This document shows positions 42,276 through 49,342 of a DNA stretch of 64,000 bases, piece by piece. The translations under genes were made by a program, and so were the position numbers. The notes beneath the pieces were generated by a model. It did no database searches, was not told the DNA's origin, and saw only the letters and a list, made by a program, of their open reading frames with translations. Position 1 is the stretch's first letter; every line of letters begins with the position of its first letter. Source of the DNA: Chryseobacterium indoltheticum (lineage in GTDB: Bacteria > Bacteroidota > Bacteroidia > Flavobacteriales > Weeksellaceae); the NCBI RefSeq assembly GCF_003815915.1, contig NZ_CP033929.1, positions 1,922,001 to 1,986,000 on the forward strand. The letters are read 5' to 3'.

Positions 42276-42968
42276 ATGTTTTCAAAAGAGGATATAGATA
42301 CTTTACAGCAGCTTACCTTGGAGGACGGATTACAATTTGTTTCTTCTAAATTCTCAGAAGGGATTGTTTTCTCAACCTCGCTTGGTCAGGAAGACCAGGT
42401 AATTACAGATGCTATTTTCAAAAATAATTTACCGATAAAAGTTTTCACCTTAGATACAGGACGTCTTTTTTATGAGCATTACGATTTGCTTTCAAAAAAT
42501 AATTCGCGTTATCAAAAGAAAACTGAAGTTTACTTTCCCGAATCTTCCGATGTTGAAAAATATTTGATAGAAAAAGGTGTTAATGGCTTTTATCATTCCG
42601 TTGAGAACAGGAAAGAATGTTGTTTCATACGAAAAGTAAAGCCGCTGAACCGCGCTTTGGAAAATGCGAAAGTATGGATTACAGGTTTGCGTTCTGAACA
42701 ATCTGAAAACCGGGAAAATATGCCCATACTTGAATGGGATGAAGACCGGAAATTATACAAATACAACCCGTTAATTAACTGGACTTATCAAGATGTTCTA
42801 CATTATTTAGAACAACATAAAGTTCAGGAATTGTCTTTACACAAAAAAGGTTTCATCAGTGTGGGTTGCCAACCTTGCACAAGAGCCATCGAAGAAGGCG
42901 AAAACCCACGGGCCGGAAGATGGTGGTGGGAAACTTCACAAAAAGAATGCGGTCTGCATTCACATTAA
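42276..42968 (+). CDS. cysH: Phosphoadenylyl/adenylyl-sulfate reductase (CysH family, iron-sulfur type)
   Basis: Reduces activated sulfate to sulfite. The 230-residue sequence has the nucleotide site STSLGQEDQVITD and LDTGRLFYEHYD, the cysteine pairs Cys115-Cys116 (KECCFIRK) and Cys198-x-x-Cys201 (GCQPC) that bind a 4Fe-4S cluster, and the C-terminal catalytic Cys225 in KECGLH. The cluster cysteines indicate the APS-reducing type rather than the E. coli PAPS type. The frame opens at a TTG (42243), but the ATG at 42276 fits the family start. Confidence 0.93.
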   Translation: MFSKEDIDTLQQLTLEDGLQFVSSKFSEGIVFSTSLGQEDQVITDAIFKNNLPIKVFTLDTGRLFYEHYDLLSKNNSRYQKKTEVYFPESSDVEKYLIEKGVNGFYHSVENRKECCFIRKVKPLNRALENAKVWITGLRSEQSENRENMPILEWDEDRKLYKYNPLINWTYQDVLHYLEQHKVQELSLHKKGFISVGCQPCTRAIEEGENPRAGRWWWETSQKECGLHSH

Positions 42969-42993
42969 TTCACGTTTAATTTTTCGAATAATA

Positions 42994-43902
42994 ATGAGTG
43001 ACTATAAACTAAATTATCTGGAACAACTGGAAGCCGAAAGCATTTACATCATGCGTGAAATTGCAGCTCAGTTTGAGAAGCCAGCTTTGCTTTTCAGCGG
43101 TGGAAAAGATTCTATTACATTAGTTCATCTGGCGAAAAAGGCTTTTGCTCCGATGAAAATTCCTTTTCCTTTTGTACATATTGATACGGGACACAATTTT
43201 CCTGAAGCATTGCAGTTTAGAGATTATTTTGCTGAAAGTCTTGGTGCGAAACTGATCGTCAGAAAAGTGGAAGACACCATTAAAGCAAAAAAATTAACCG
43301 AGCCAAAAGGAAAATTTGCTTCAAGAAACTGGTTGCAAACGCATACTTTATTAGATACCATTGAAGAATTTCAGTTTGATGCCTGTATTGGAGGAGCAAG
43401 AAGAGATGAAGAAAAAGCCAGAGCAAAAGAACGATTTTTTTCTGTTCGTGACGAATTCGGACAATGGGATCCGAAACTTCAACGTCCGGAATTGTGGAAT
43501 ATCTACAACGGAAGAATTAACAAAGGCGAAAATGTAAGAGTTTTCCCGATTTCAAACTGGACGGAACTCGATGTTTGGAATTATATTAAAAAAGAAAATA
43601 TTCAGCTGCCTTCAATTTATTTTGCGCATGATCGTGATGTGATTGAGTATGACGGACAATTAATTGCAGTTTCAGATTTCATTCAGATTGATGAGAATGA
43701 TCAGATTCAAAATAAAAAAGTGCGATACAGAACGGTTGGTGATATGACTTGTACTGCTGCAGTTGAAAGCGCTGCGGAAACTTTAGATCAGGTTGTCAAT
43801 GAAATTACTGCTTCCCGAATTTCAGAACGAGGCGAAACCAGAATTGACGACAAAGTAACGGAAGCCGCAATGGAAGACAGAAAGAAGGGAGGTTACTTTT
43901 AA
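42994..43902 (+). CDS. cysD: Sulfate adenylyltransferase subunit 2
   Basis: ATP sulfurylase catalytic subunit forming APS from sulfate and ATP, working with CysN. The 302-residue sequence starts MSDYKLNYLEQLEAESIYIMREIAAQFEKPALLFSGGKDS, with the PP-loop SGGKDS. Family blocks GGARRDEEKARAKERFFS and WNIYNGRINKGENVRVFPISNWTELDVW follow. A longer frame starting at 42859 overlaps the cysH 3' end and would add residues with no family counterpart, so the ATG at 42994 is chosen. It is second in the cys operon. Confidence 0.96.
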   Translation: MSDYKLNYLEQLEAESIYIMREIAAQFEKPALLFSGGKDSITLVHLAKKAFAPMKIPFPFVHIDTGHNFPEALQFRDYFAESLGAKLIVRKVEDTIKAKKLTEPKGKFASRNWLQTHTLLDTIEEFQFDACIGGARRDEEKARAKERFFSVRDEFGQWDPKLQRPELWNIYNGRINKGENVRVFPISNWTELDVWNYIKKENIQLPSIYFAHDRDVIEYDGQLIAVSDFIQIDENDQIQNKKVRYRTVGDMTCTAAVESAAETLDQVVNEITASRISERGETRIDDKVTEAAMEDRKKGGYF

Positions 43903-43906
43903 TATA

Positions 43907-43979
43907 AATGATAAACGATAGTTGATAAATGATTTTTAAAAGAAAGTTGAGATGATTTATCATTGATCAATTATCATTA
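43907..43979. repeat. Palindromic ATGATAAATGAT repeat between cysD and cysN
   Basis: AATGATAAACGATAGTTGAT and its imperfect inverse ATGATTTATCATTGATCAAT face each other across about 18 bp in the 89-bp cysD-cysN gap. The pair could fold into a long hairpin in the operon mRNA. Confidence 0.55.
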
Positions 43980-43991
43980 ATAAATAAACTT

Positions 43992-45233
43992 ATGGACATA
44001 CTAAGATTTATAACTGCAGGAAGTGTAGACGACGGCAAAAGTACGTTGATCGGAAGACTTCTCTACGACAGCAAAAATATATTGATCGACCAGCTTGAAG
44101 CGCTCGAGAAACAATCAAAAAATAAAAACGAAAATGGAGTAGACCTTGCGATTCTTACTGACGGATTAAGAGCCGAAAGAGAGCAGGGAATTACTATTGA
44201 TGTTGCTTATCGATATTTTTCGACTCCAAAAAGAAAATTCATTATTGCCGATGCGCCGGGACATATTCAGTACACTCGAAATATGATTACAGGAGCATCT
44301 AATTCGCAATTGATTATAATTTTGATTGATGCAAGACAAGGCGTTATTGAACAAACCAGAAGGCATTCTATCATCGCTGCATTATTAAAGATGAAAAATG
44401 TGGTAGTTGCGATTAATAAAATGGATCTGGTAGACTATTCTGAGGAAGTTTTCAATAATATTAAAGCTCAATATGAATTGGTTGCCAAAAAACTGAAGCT
44501 GGAAAACGTCAGTTATTTTCCGATTTCGGCTTTTAATGGGGATAATATTGTTTCAAAATCTGAGAAAACGGACTGGTATCAAGGTTCAACACTTCTAGAT
44601 TTCTTAGAAAATGTGGAAATCAATGAAGATCAGGAAAAAGAAAATCCAAGATTTCAGGTGCAGTATGTCATTCGTCCGCAAACTGATGAATTGCATGATT
44701 ACAGAGGATATGCAGGAGAAGTAATTTCAGGAATTTATAGAAAAGGAGATGAAATTACGGTGCTTCCACAAAATATTCAGACTAAAATTTCCAAAATTGA
44801 AACAGGAGGTCATGAAGTAGATTTTGTATTTACCAATCAGCCTGCCGTGATTCATGTGGAAGATGACATCGACATCAGCCGTGGAGATTTTTTAGTAAAA
44901 ACCAATCAGCAGCCGAAAGTTGAAAATGAGTTTGAAGCTGTAGTTTGCTGGCTCGATAAAAAAGAACTCAACGAAGGAAACAAATATTTTATCCAGCATA
45001 AAAGCAAGACTCTGAAAGCTATCATCAAAGAAATTGAATATAAAATTGATGTTAATACTTTAGAACAAACTCCAATTACCGAAAGCATTAAACTTAATGA
45101 AGTAGTAAAAGTAAGATTGAAAACAGCTTCGCCTTTGGTTTTTGACAGTTTTGAAGACAGTAAGTCCACCGGAAATGCCATTTTGATTGATGAAACCAGC
45201 AATTCTACGGTTGGAGCGGTGATGATTTTATAA
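43992..45233 (+). CDS. cysN: Sulfate adenylyltransferase subunit 1 (GTPase)
   Basis: GTPase subunit that drives APS formation with CysD. The 413-residue sequence has G1 GSVDDGKST, G2-region EREQGITIDVAYRYF, G3 DAPGH and G4 NKMD, followed by EF-Tu-like beta domains. It ends at the usual CysN length with no fused APS kinase (CysC), consistent with an APS reductase pathway that skips PAPS. Confidence 0.96.
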   Translation: MDILRFITAGSVDDGKSTLIGRLLYDSKNILIDQLEALEKQSKNKNENGVDLAILTDGLRAEREQGITIDVAYRYFSTPKRKFIIADAPGHIQYTRNMITGASNSQLIIILIDARQGVIEQTRRHSIIAALLKMKNVVVAINKMDLVDYSEEVFNNIKAQYELVAKKLKLENVSYFPISAFNGDNIVSKSEKTDWYQGSTLLDFLENVEINEDQEKENPRFQVQYVIRPQTDELHDYRGYAGEVISGIYRKGDEITVLPQNIQTKISKIETGGHEVDFVFTNQPAVIHVEDDIDISRGDFLVKTNQQPKVENEFEAVVCWLDKKELNEGNKYFIQHKSKTLKAIIKEIEYKIDVNTLEQTPITESIKLNEVVKVRLKTASPLVFDSFEDSKSTGNAILIDETSNSTVGAVMIL

Positions 45234-45259
45234 GTTTTTAATTTAACACACATGATGAT

Positions 45260-46144
45260 ATGATAATTTCGCAAAAAATTCAGTTCAGGCTCAATCTGCT
45301 ATTGATTACAATTGCAGTTTTGGCAATCACATTTCTGTCGATGTACAGCTTAGGATATTTGGATGAACTTGAAATTATTCTTGCCAAAGACAATTACATT
45401 TTTTACTGGATGCTTTTGGTAGGGGTTTTTGCTGAAGTTGTCGCCGGATCTATGGGAATGGGATATGGAGTGATTTGCACCACAACACTTTTATTTCTGG
45501 GAATTCCTCCGCATGCGGTAAGTGCAAGTATTCATTCTGCCGAAAGTTTTACAACAGCAGCCGGAAGTATCAGCCACATTAAACTTAAAAATGTAAGCAA
45601 AAGTCTGGTGAAAAAGCTTGCAATTCCTGCGATTATCGGAGCAATTATCGGAGCAGTTTCACTGACTTATCTTGGTGAATATTATTCGAAAATTACGAAA
45701 ACAGTGATTTCTTTTTACACTTTGTATCTTGGAATTCAGATTTTATCGAATGCTTTTAAACCTAAACAGAATAAAGCTTTAAAGAAAAAAACAAATCTTA
45801 CAAGATTGGGAGTGATCGGTGGTTTCATCGACTCTTTTGCTGGTGGAGGATGGGGACCTTTGGTGACGGGAACTTTAATTAAAAACAGTTTTACGCCCAG
45901 ATTTGCAGTAGGAAGTTCTACGGTTGCAAAATTTATTTTGACTGTTACCGCAGCAGTGACATTCTTTTTAACCTTAGGAATTCAACACTGGAATATTATT
46001 CTAGGACTCCTGATCGGTGGAATTATTACCGCACCTTTTTCTGCAATGCTTACTGCGAAACTTCCTGTAAAAAATATGTTTATTATCATCGGAACTTTAG
46101 TGATTGTGATGAGCTCGATTACAATTTATAAATCGGTTTTTTAG
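45260..46144 (+). CDS. TauE/SafE family sulfite exporter-like permease
   Basis: A 294-residue membrane protein with about eight helices and the TSUP/TauE pattern GVFAEVVAGSMGMGYGVICTTTLLFLGIPPHAVSASIHSAE and its second-half echo GVIGGFIDSFAGGGWGPLVTGTLI. These carriers move sulfite or organosulfonates. Its place 26 bp after cysN suggests sulfate or sulfite transport for the assimilation pathway, with import direction uncertain. Confidence 0.88.
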   Translation: MIISQKIQFRLNLLLITIAVLAITFLSMYSLGYLDELEIILAKDNYIFYWMLLVGVFAEVVAGSMGMGYGVICTTTLLFLGIPPHAVSASIHSAESFTTAAGSISHIKLKNVSKSLVKKLAIPAIIGAIIGAVSLTYLGEYYSKITKTVISFYTLYLGIQILSNAFKPKQNKALKKKTNLTRLGVIGGFIDSFAGGGWGPLVTGTLIKNSFTPRFAVGSSTVAKFILTVTAAVTFFLTLGIQHWNIILGLLIGGIITAPFSAMLTAKLPVKNMFIIIGTLVIVMSSITIYKSVF

Positions 46145-46227
46145 ATTTTTTTTTGTGAAAAATTTAGGATAATTTGAATTCAATTAAAATCAAAAATAAT
46201 TTTACATTTACTGCCTAAAAATAATAC

Positions 46228-46518
46228 ATGAATTTACATATCGTTGCCCTTTTCAAATTTAAAGAAAATAACTTAATGGATGCTGTAGAACTATTTCAGA
46301 CTTTGGTAAGAGAAACCAGAAAAGAAGATGGATGTCTGCAATATGATTTAATTGAAGATAAAGATAATAAAGGAACTTTTTTCCTGATTGAATTATGGGA
46401 AAGTGTAGAGCATCACAGCCAACACAACGGAACGGATCATCTAATGGATTTCAGAAAAAATGCGTCTAAAATACTGGAAGAAACTGCACAGGTTTATAAG
46501 GGTTTTAAAATCTATTAA
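46228..46518 (+). CDS. Antibiotic biosynthesis monooxygenase (ABM) domain protein
   Basis: A 96-residue single-domain ferredoxin-like protein of the ABM/YgiN type (IVALFKFKENNLMDAVELFQTLVRETRKEDGCLQYDLIEDKDNKGTFFLIELWESVEHHSQH). Such proteins act as small quinol or flavin monooxygenases or bind metabolites. It is a separate unit after the TauE-like gene, followed by a terminator beyond the heptamer repeat. Confidence 0.88.
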   Translation: MNLHIVALFKFKENNLMDAVELFQTLVRETRKEDGCLQYDLIEDKDNKGTFFLIELWESVEHHSQHNGTDHLMDFRKNASKILEETAQVYKGFKIY

Positions 46519-46522
46519 TTTT

Positions 46523-46598
46523 GCTAGATGCTAGATGCTAGATGCTAGATGCTAGATGCTAGATGCTAGATGCTAGATGCTAGATGCTAGATGCTAGA
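46523..46598. repeat. Tandem heptamer array, GCTAGAT x about 10.9
   Basis: A perfect 7-bp tandem repeat (GCTAGAT) runs for 76 bp starting 4 bp after the ABM stop codon. No substitutions are seen between units. The uninterrupted form points to recent expansion by slippage, and copy number is probably variable. Confidence 0.95.
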
Positions 46599-46604
46599 AA
46601 AGTC

Positions 46605-46642
46605 AAAAGGCAGTTTCATCATTCTTGAAAACTGCCTTTTTA
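46605..46642. terminator. Intrinsic terminator after ABM gene/heptamer array
   Basis: AAAAGGCAGTTT and AAACTGCCTTTT pair around CATCATTCTTGA, followed by T-rich sequence. Confidence 0.8.
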
Positions 46643-46670
46643 TTAGAAAAAATAGAAAGTATTAATTTTG

Positions 46671-46738
46671 TGGTGAACGGTCAATTAGCATCGCTGTCAA
46701 TGGTGAATTTAAAATTTAAAATTGACAATTCACTGTGA
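46671..46738. repeat. Inverted repeat of the GTGAAnGGTCAATT family
   Basis: GGTGAACGGTCAATT near 46672 and AATTGACAATTCACTGTGA near 46720 are inverted imperfect copies. A single related copy, GTGAATGGTCAATTGTGA, is upstream of gldF at 27715. Confidence 0.5.
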
Positions 46739-46762
46739 AGAAAATTCACTTCTTCACGTTTC

Positions 46763-48064
46763 TTATTTTACAATAAGTTTTTTAGCTTCTGTCTTACCAC
46801 CGTAAGAAATTTTCACCAAATAATTTCCTGCCGGAAGATGAGATAAATTAAGATCTTGTTTGTAGAAACCTGCCTGATTGCTCAGCTCTGCATTATAAAC
46901 TCTCTTACCGGTAAGATCATAAACTTCAACGGTTCCTTTGTTGTTGTCTTTTTCTTTTACATCAAATAAAACAGTTACTTTTTTGTCAGCCGTTGTCGGA
47001 TTCGGATAAATACCGAATGACGCTTTCTTGCTAACCTCTGTAATACCCAATGTTGAGGTAATATTTTTGTATTTGAAATACATATTTCCTGTAGACGACC
47101 CATCATTTGAAACAAAGTACATTCTGTAATAATCAGAGCCTTGTTTTACATAATAAACAACATCGGAGTAAGGCAATCCTATTGTAGGTTTCCAGTAATG
47201 TCCGATTGTTGTTATATTGTTTGAAAATGCTGTTAATGCAGGCAAAGTATATGTGGTTGTAGCCTGTGTTTCAGGTTTTACTTTTGCTACCGTAATATTG
47301 GGATTTTGAATAACACCAGACAATCTGTATTTCATTGTTTGTGGGTTTCCTTGCTGATCAACATATGGATAATCATTCCAGTATCTTGTAAACATCATAT
47401 CCCAATTGGCTCTCGGCGGCTCAAGATTTGCAACTTTATCTCCTGTGGCAAAAGAGAAATAGTTGAAGAAAGCATCATCAGTTCCGTTAGCTATCGTTTT
47501 TGTCTGTGTAGCATCCCAAGAAGAAGTGGCAGCATTCCATTTTGCATATTTAAAAGTGTACCCGCCAAAGAAATCTTCAATCATAAATTTATAGAAAACA
47601 TCTGAAGGATATTTTAAAATAAAAACAACACTTCCTACCACATGATGATTAGAAGGGTTATATTCTCCCCAGCCATAGGTTGCAGAACCTTGTTCAAAGG
47701 CACCGTTCTCAAGAGCAGTTGTATTATCCAAATTATATAAAGGCGCTCCGTAGGTCGAGATATTATTCGTGGTAATCGTATTCCAGGCACTTGCTGTGTT
47801 TGCGGCTTGATACACTTCCACATTCTGAGCATCATTTATTCTGGTTCCGAATCCGTAGGTAGAGTTTCTGTAGAATGCAATATCCCAAGAATTTGCTGGT
47901 TGAGAAACAATATTGTTTGCACTAAAATCAAAGAACACTCTGTTTTGATACGAAGGTCCCATGGTAAGGTTTACCGTAGTATATCCGTTTGCATCTGTCT
48001 GAGCCAATACAGTTTGCTGCACTGATAAAGCAAATACTGATGCCAAAAATAATTTTGTTTTCAT
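46763..48064 (-). CDS. T9SS-exported HmuY-like haem-binding protein
   Basis: A 433-residue secreted protein: signal peptide (ends VLAQ), HmuY-like body with the recurring WDIAFYRN and NWDMMFTRYW strands, and a type A T9SS C-terminal signal (FGIYPNPTTADKKVTVLFDV... to KKLIVK). The paralogue at 51491-52597 carries the same paired motifs as a lipoprotein. It lies in the haem-uptake region, with two Fur-like boxes immediately before its start. Likely role: haem capture at the cell surface or outside the cell; binding residues cannot be seen. Confidence 0.8.
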   Translation of the reverse strand: MKTKLFLASVFALSVQQTVLAQTDANGYTTVNLTMGPSYQNRVFFDFSANNIVSQPANSWDIAFYRNSTYGFGTRINDAQNVEVYQAANTASAWNTITTNNISTYGAPLYNLDNTTALENGAFEQGSATYGWGEYNPSNHHVVGSVVFILKYPSDVFYKFMIEDFFGGYTFKYAKWNAATSSWDATQTKTIANGTDDAFFNYFSFATGDKVANLEPPRANWDMMFTRYWNDYPYVDQQGNPQTMKYRLSGVIQNPNITVAKVKPETQATTTYTLPALTAFSNNITTIGHYWKPTIGLPYSDVVYYVKQGSDYYRMYFVSNDGSSTGNMYFKYKNITSTLGITEVSKKASFGIYPNPTTADKKVTVLFDVKEKDNNKGTVEVYDLTGKRVYNAELSNQAGFYKQDLNLSHLPAGNYLVKISYGGKTEAKKLIVK

Positions 48065-48076
48065 AACCTTAATTTT

Positions 48077-48099
48077 CTTATTTAGAATTATTCTACAAA
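48077..48099. promoter_or_regulatory. Fur-like box A1
   Basis: TTATTTAGAAT-T-ATTCTACAAAA: the left half is a full consensus-like arm, and the core GAAT-T-ATTC fits the 7-1-7 symmetry of Fur-family sites. It sits 12 bp upstream of the HmuY-like/T9SS gene start at 48064. Confidence 0.55.
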
Positions 48100-48107
48100 A
48101 CTATATA

Positions 48108-48130
48108 ATTATTTTTAATAATTCTAAATA
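48108..48130. promoter_or_regulatory. Fur-like box A2
   Basis: TTATTTTTAAT-A-ATTCTAAATAA; right arm identical to that of box C, which lies before the TonB receptor. Centre is 31 bp from box A1, about three helical turns. Confidence 0.6.
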
Positions 48131-48266
48131 AAAACATGACATTTGTCTTGTTTTAAAGTTTTATAAACAAGTTTTTTGAATTAAAGTGTTGTTTTTCAAA
48201 GGTTTAAAACGAAAAAAAAAGTGAATTACATTAGTAACTCACTTTTTAGAATATATTTAAAATCAA

Positions 48267-49091
48267 TTATTTCTTAATGAATTTTGATTGAATAGCTTTT
48301 CCATCTTTAGTCTGGGCTGAGATATAATAAACCCCGGTTTGAAGAGTGTTGATGTCAAAAGAATTATTATTTGGTTTCCCTGAAGCTACATTTTGACCAG
48401 CTGCAGAATAAACATCTACTTTTTTAATTTCTGTTTTACCCACAAAAAAAAGAGCAGTATTGTCTGCGTTTACAGCGAACTGAATGTCGTTATTTTTTTT
48501 TGAGTTATCAGAAACAGATAAGCTAGCCGTTAAGTCATAAACCACGTCGTCAAAATCTGCTGCTGTATGAGGTACACCTGTAACAGCATTTACAGTTTTA
48601 AAAACAATATAGCTTGAAGATGAGCTTGGGATTGATCTTGTAATAGTCTGATAGGTATTGTCTGTAAGTGTAACGGGTGCTCCTACAGCTACAAAAGTAG
48701 TCATATCTGTAGGGCTTAATGCCAATCCTACTTGTACAACTATTGGAGCAGCATTTTGTCCGTTTCTTCTTGCTTTGAATGAGAGCGTTTTATTTCCTGT
48801 TGGCGCAACAATTTGTGGAGACACTAAATATTGTGGTGTGTCTTTGTTACCTCCGGAATAGGATGACACATATCTGTTTGTAGCATCATTTGCTTCTGCA
48901 TATACAATCATCATTGGCGACGGCGGGCTCGGCGGAGTATTCATCGGAGGGAGTACAGCAGACCAACTATTCTGAGGAAATGTTGTGTTTCCTGTTGTAA
49001 AATTGTTAAAATTCTGGTTAATTGTAGCCAATTGCGCATTTGCTGTAACTGCTGAAAAAACTAATCCTGCAAAAAGTAATTTTAATTTCAT
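48267..49091 (-). CDS. T9SS-exported protein, choice-of-anchor/cleaved-adhesin-like
   Basis: A 274-residue secreted protein with a signal peptide (MKLKLLFAGLVFSAVTANAQ), a beta-sandwich with a Pro-rich loop (PPMNTPPSPPSPMM), and a T9SS-type C-terminal domain (VDVYSAAGQNVASGK... GVYYISAQTKDGKAIQSKFIKK). The body resembles the choice-of-anchor J or cleaved-adhesin type. The ATG at 49091 is favoured over a TTG at 49115 by the signal peptide. Gene and receptor share a divergent promoter region with Fur-like boxes, suggesting iron-limited expression. Confidence 0.8.
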   Translation of the reverse strand: MKLKLLFAGLVFSAVTANAQLATINQNFNNFTTGNTTFPQNSWSAVLPPMNTPPSPPSPMMIVYAEANDATNRYVSSYSGGNKDTPQYLVSPQIVAPTGNKTLSFKARRNGQNAAPIVVQVGLALSPTDMTTFVAVGAPVTLTDNTYQTITRSIPSSSSSYIVFKTVNAVTGVPHTAADFDDVVYDLTASLSVSDNSKKNNDIQFAVNADNTALFFVGKTEIKKVDVYSAAGQNVASGKPNNNSFDINTLQTGVYYISAQTKDGKAIQSKFIKK

Positions 49092-49125
49092 TTTTCTAAT
49101 ATTTATATATCGCAAAATTACTAAT

Positions 49126-49148
49126 TAGTTTTTAATTGTTCTAAATAA
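49126..49148. promoter_or_regulatory. Fur-like box B
   Basis: TAGTTTTTAAT-T-GTTCTAAATAA; the right arm differs from box C by one base, while the left arm is weaker. It lies 35 bp upstream of the T9SS gene start at 49091. Confidence 0.5.
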
Positions 49149-49289
49149 AATAATGATTTTTATCTTGTTTTTAAATTTATAATATTGCTGACATACAATA
49201 TATTATAATAATATTCGTAATATCTGTTATCATTATCAAAATTCTGTTATCATCATTTTCAGTTAAAATATCATATTACAAAACTTTAA

Positions 49290-49312
49290 TTATTTTTACT
49301 TATTCTAAATAA
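49290..49312. promoter_or_regulatory. Fur-like box C before the TonB receptor
   Basis: TTATTTTTACT-T-ATTCTAAATAA ends 5 bp upstream of a TATATTTG -7 box at 49318-49325 and 30 bp before the receptor ATG. Repressor binding would block the promoter. Confidence 0.6.
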
Positions 49313-49317
49313 AGTCC

Positions 49318-49325
49318 TATATTTG
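49318..49325 (+). promoter_or_regulatory. -7 promoter box of the haem-uptake operon
   Basis: TATATTTG is a TAnnTTTG match 17 bp before the receptor start at 49343. Confidence 0.55.
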
Positions 49326-49342
49326 TCGAAATTTTTGAATCT

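Noticed and set aside
42859..42993. N-terminal extension of CysD
   Set aside because: It overlaps the end of cysH in another frame and encodes no family sequence; CysD begins at MSDYKLNYLEQL.
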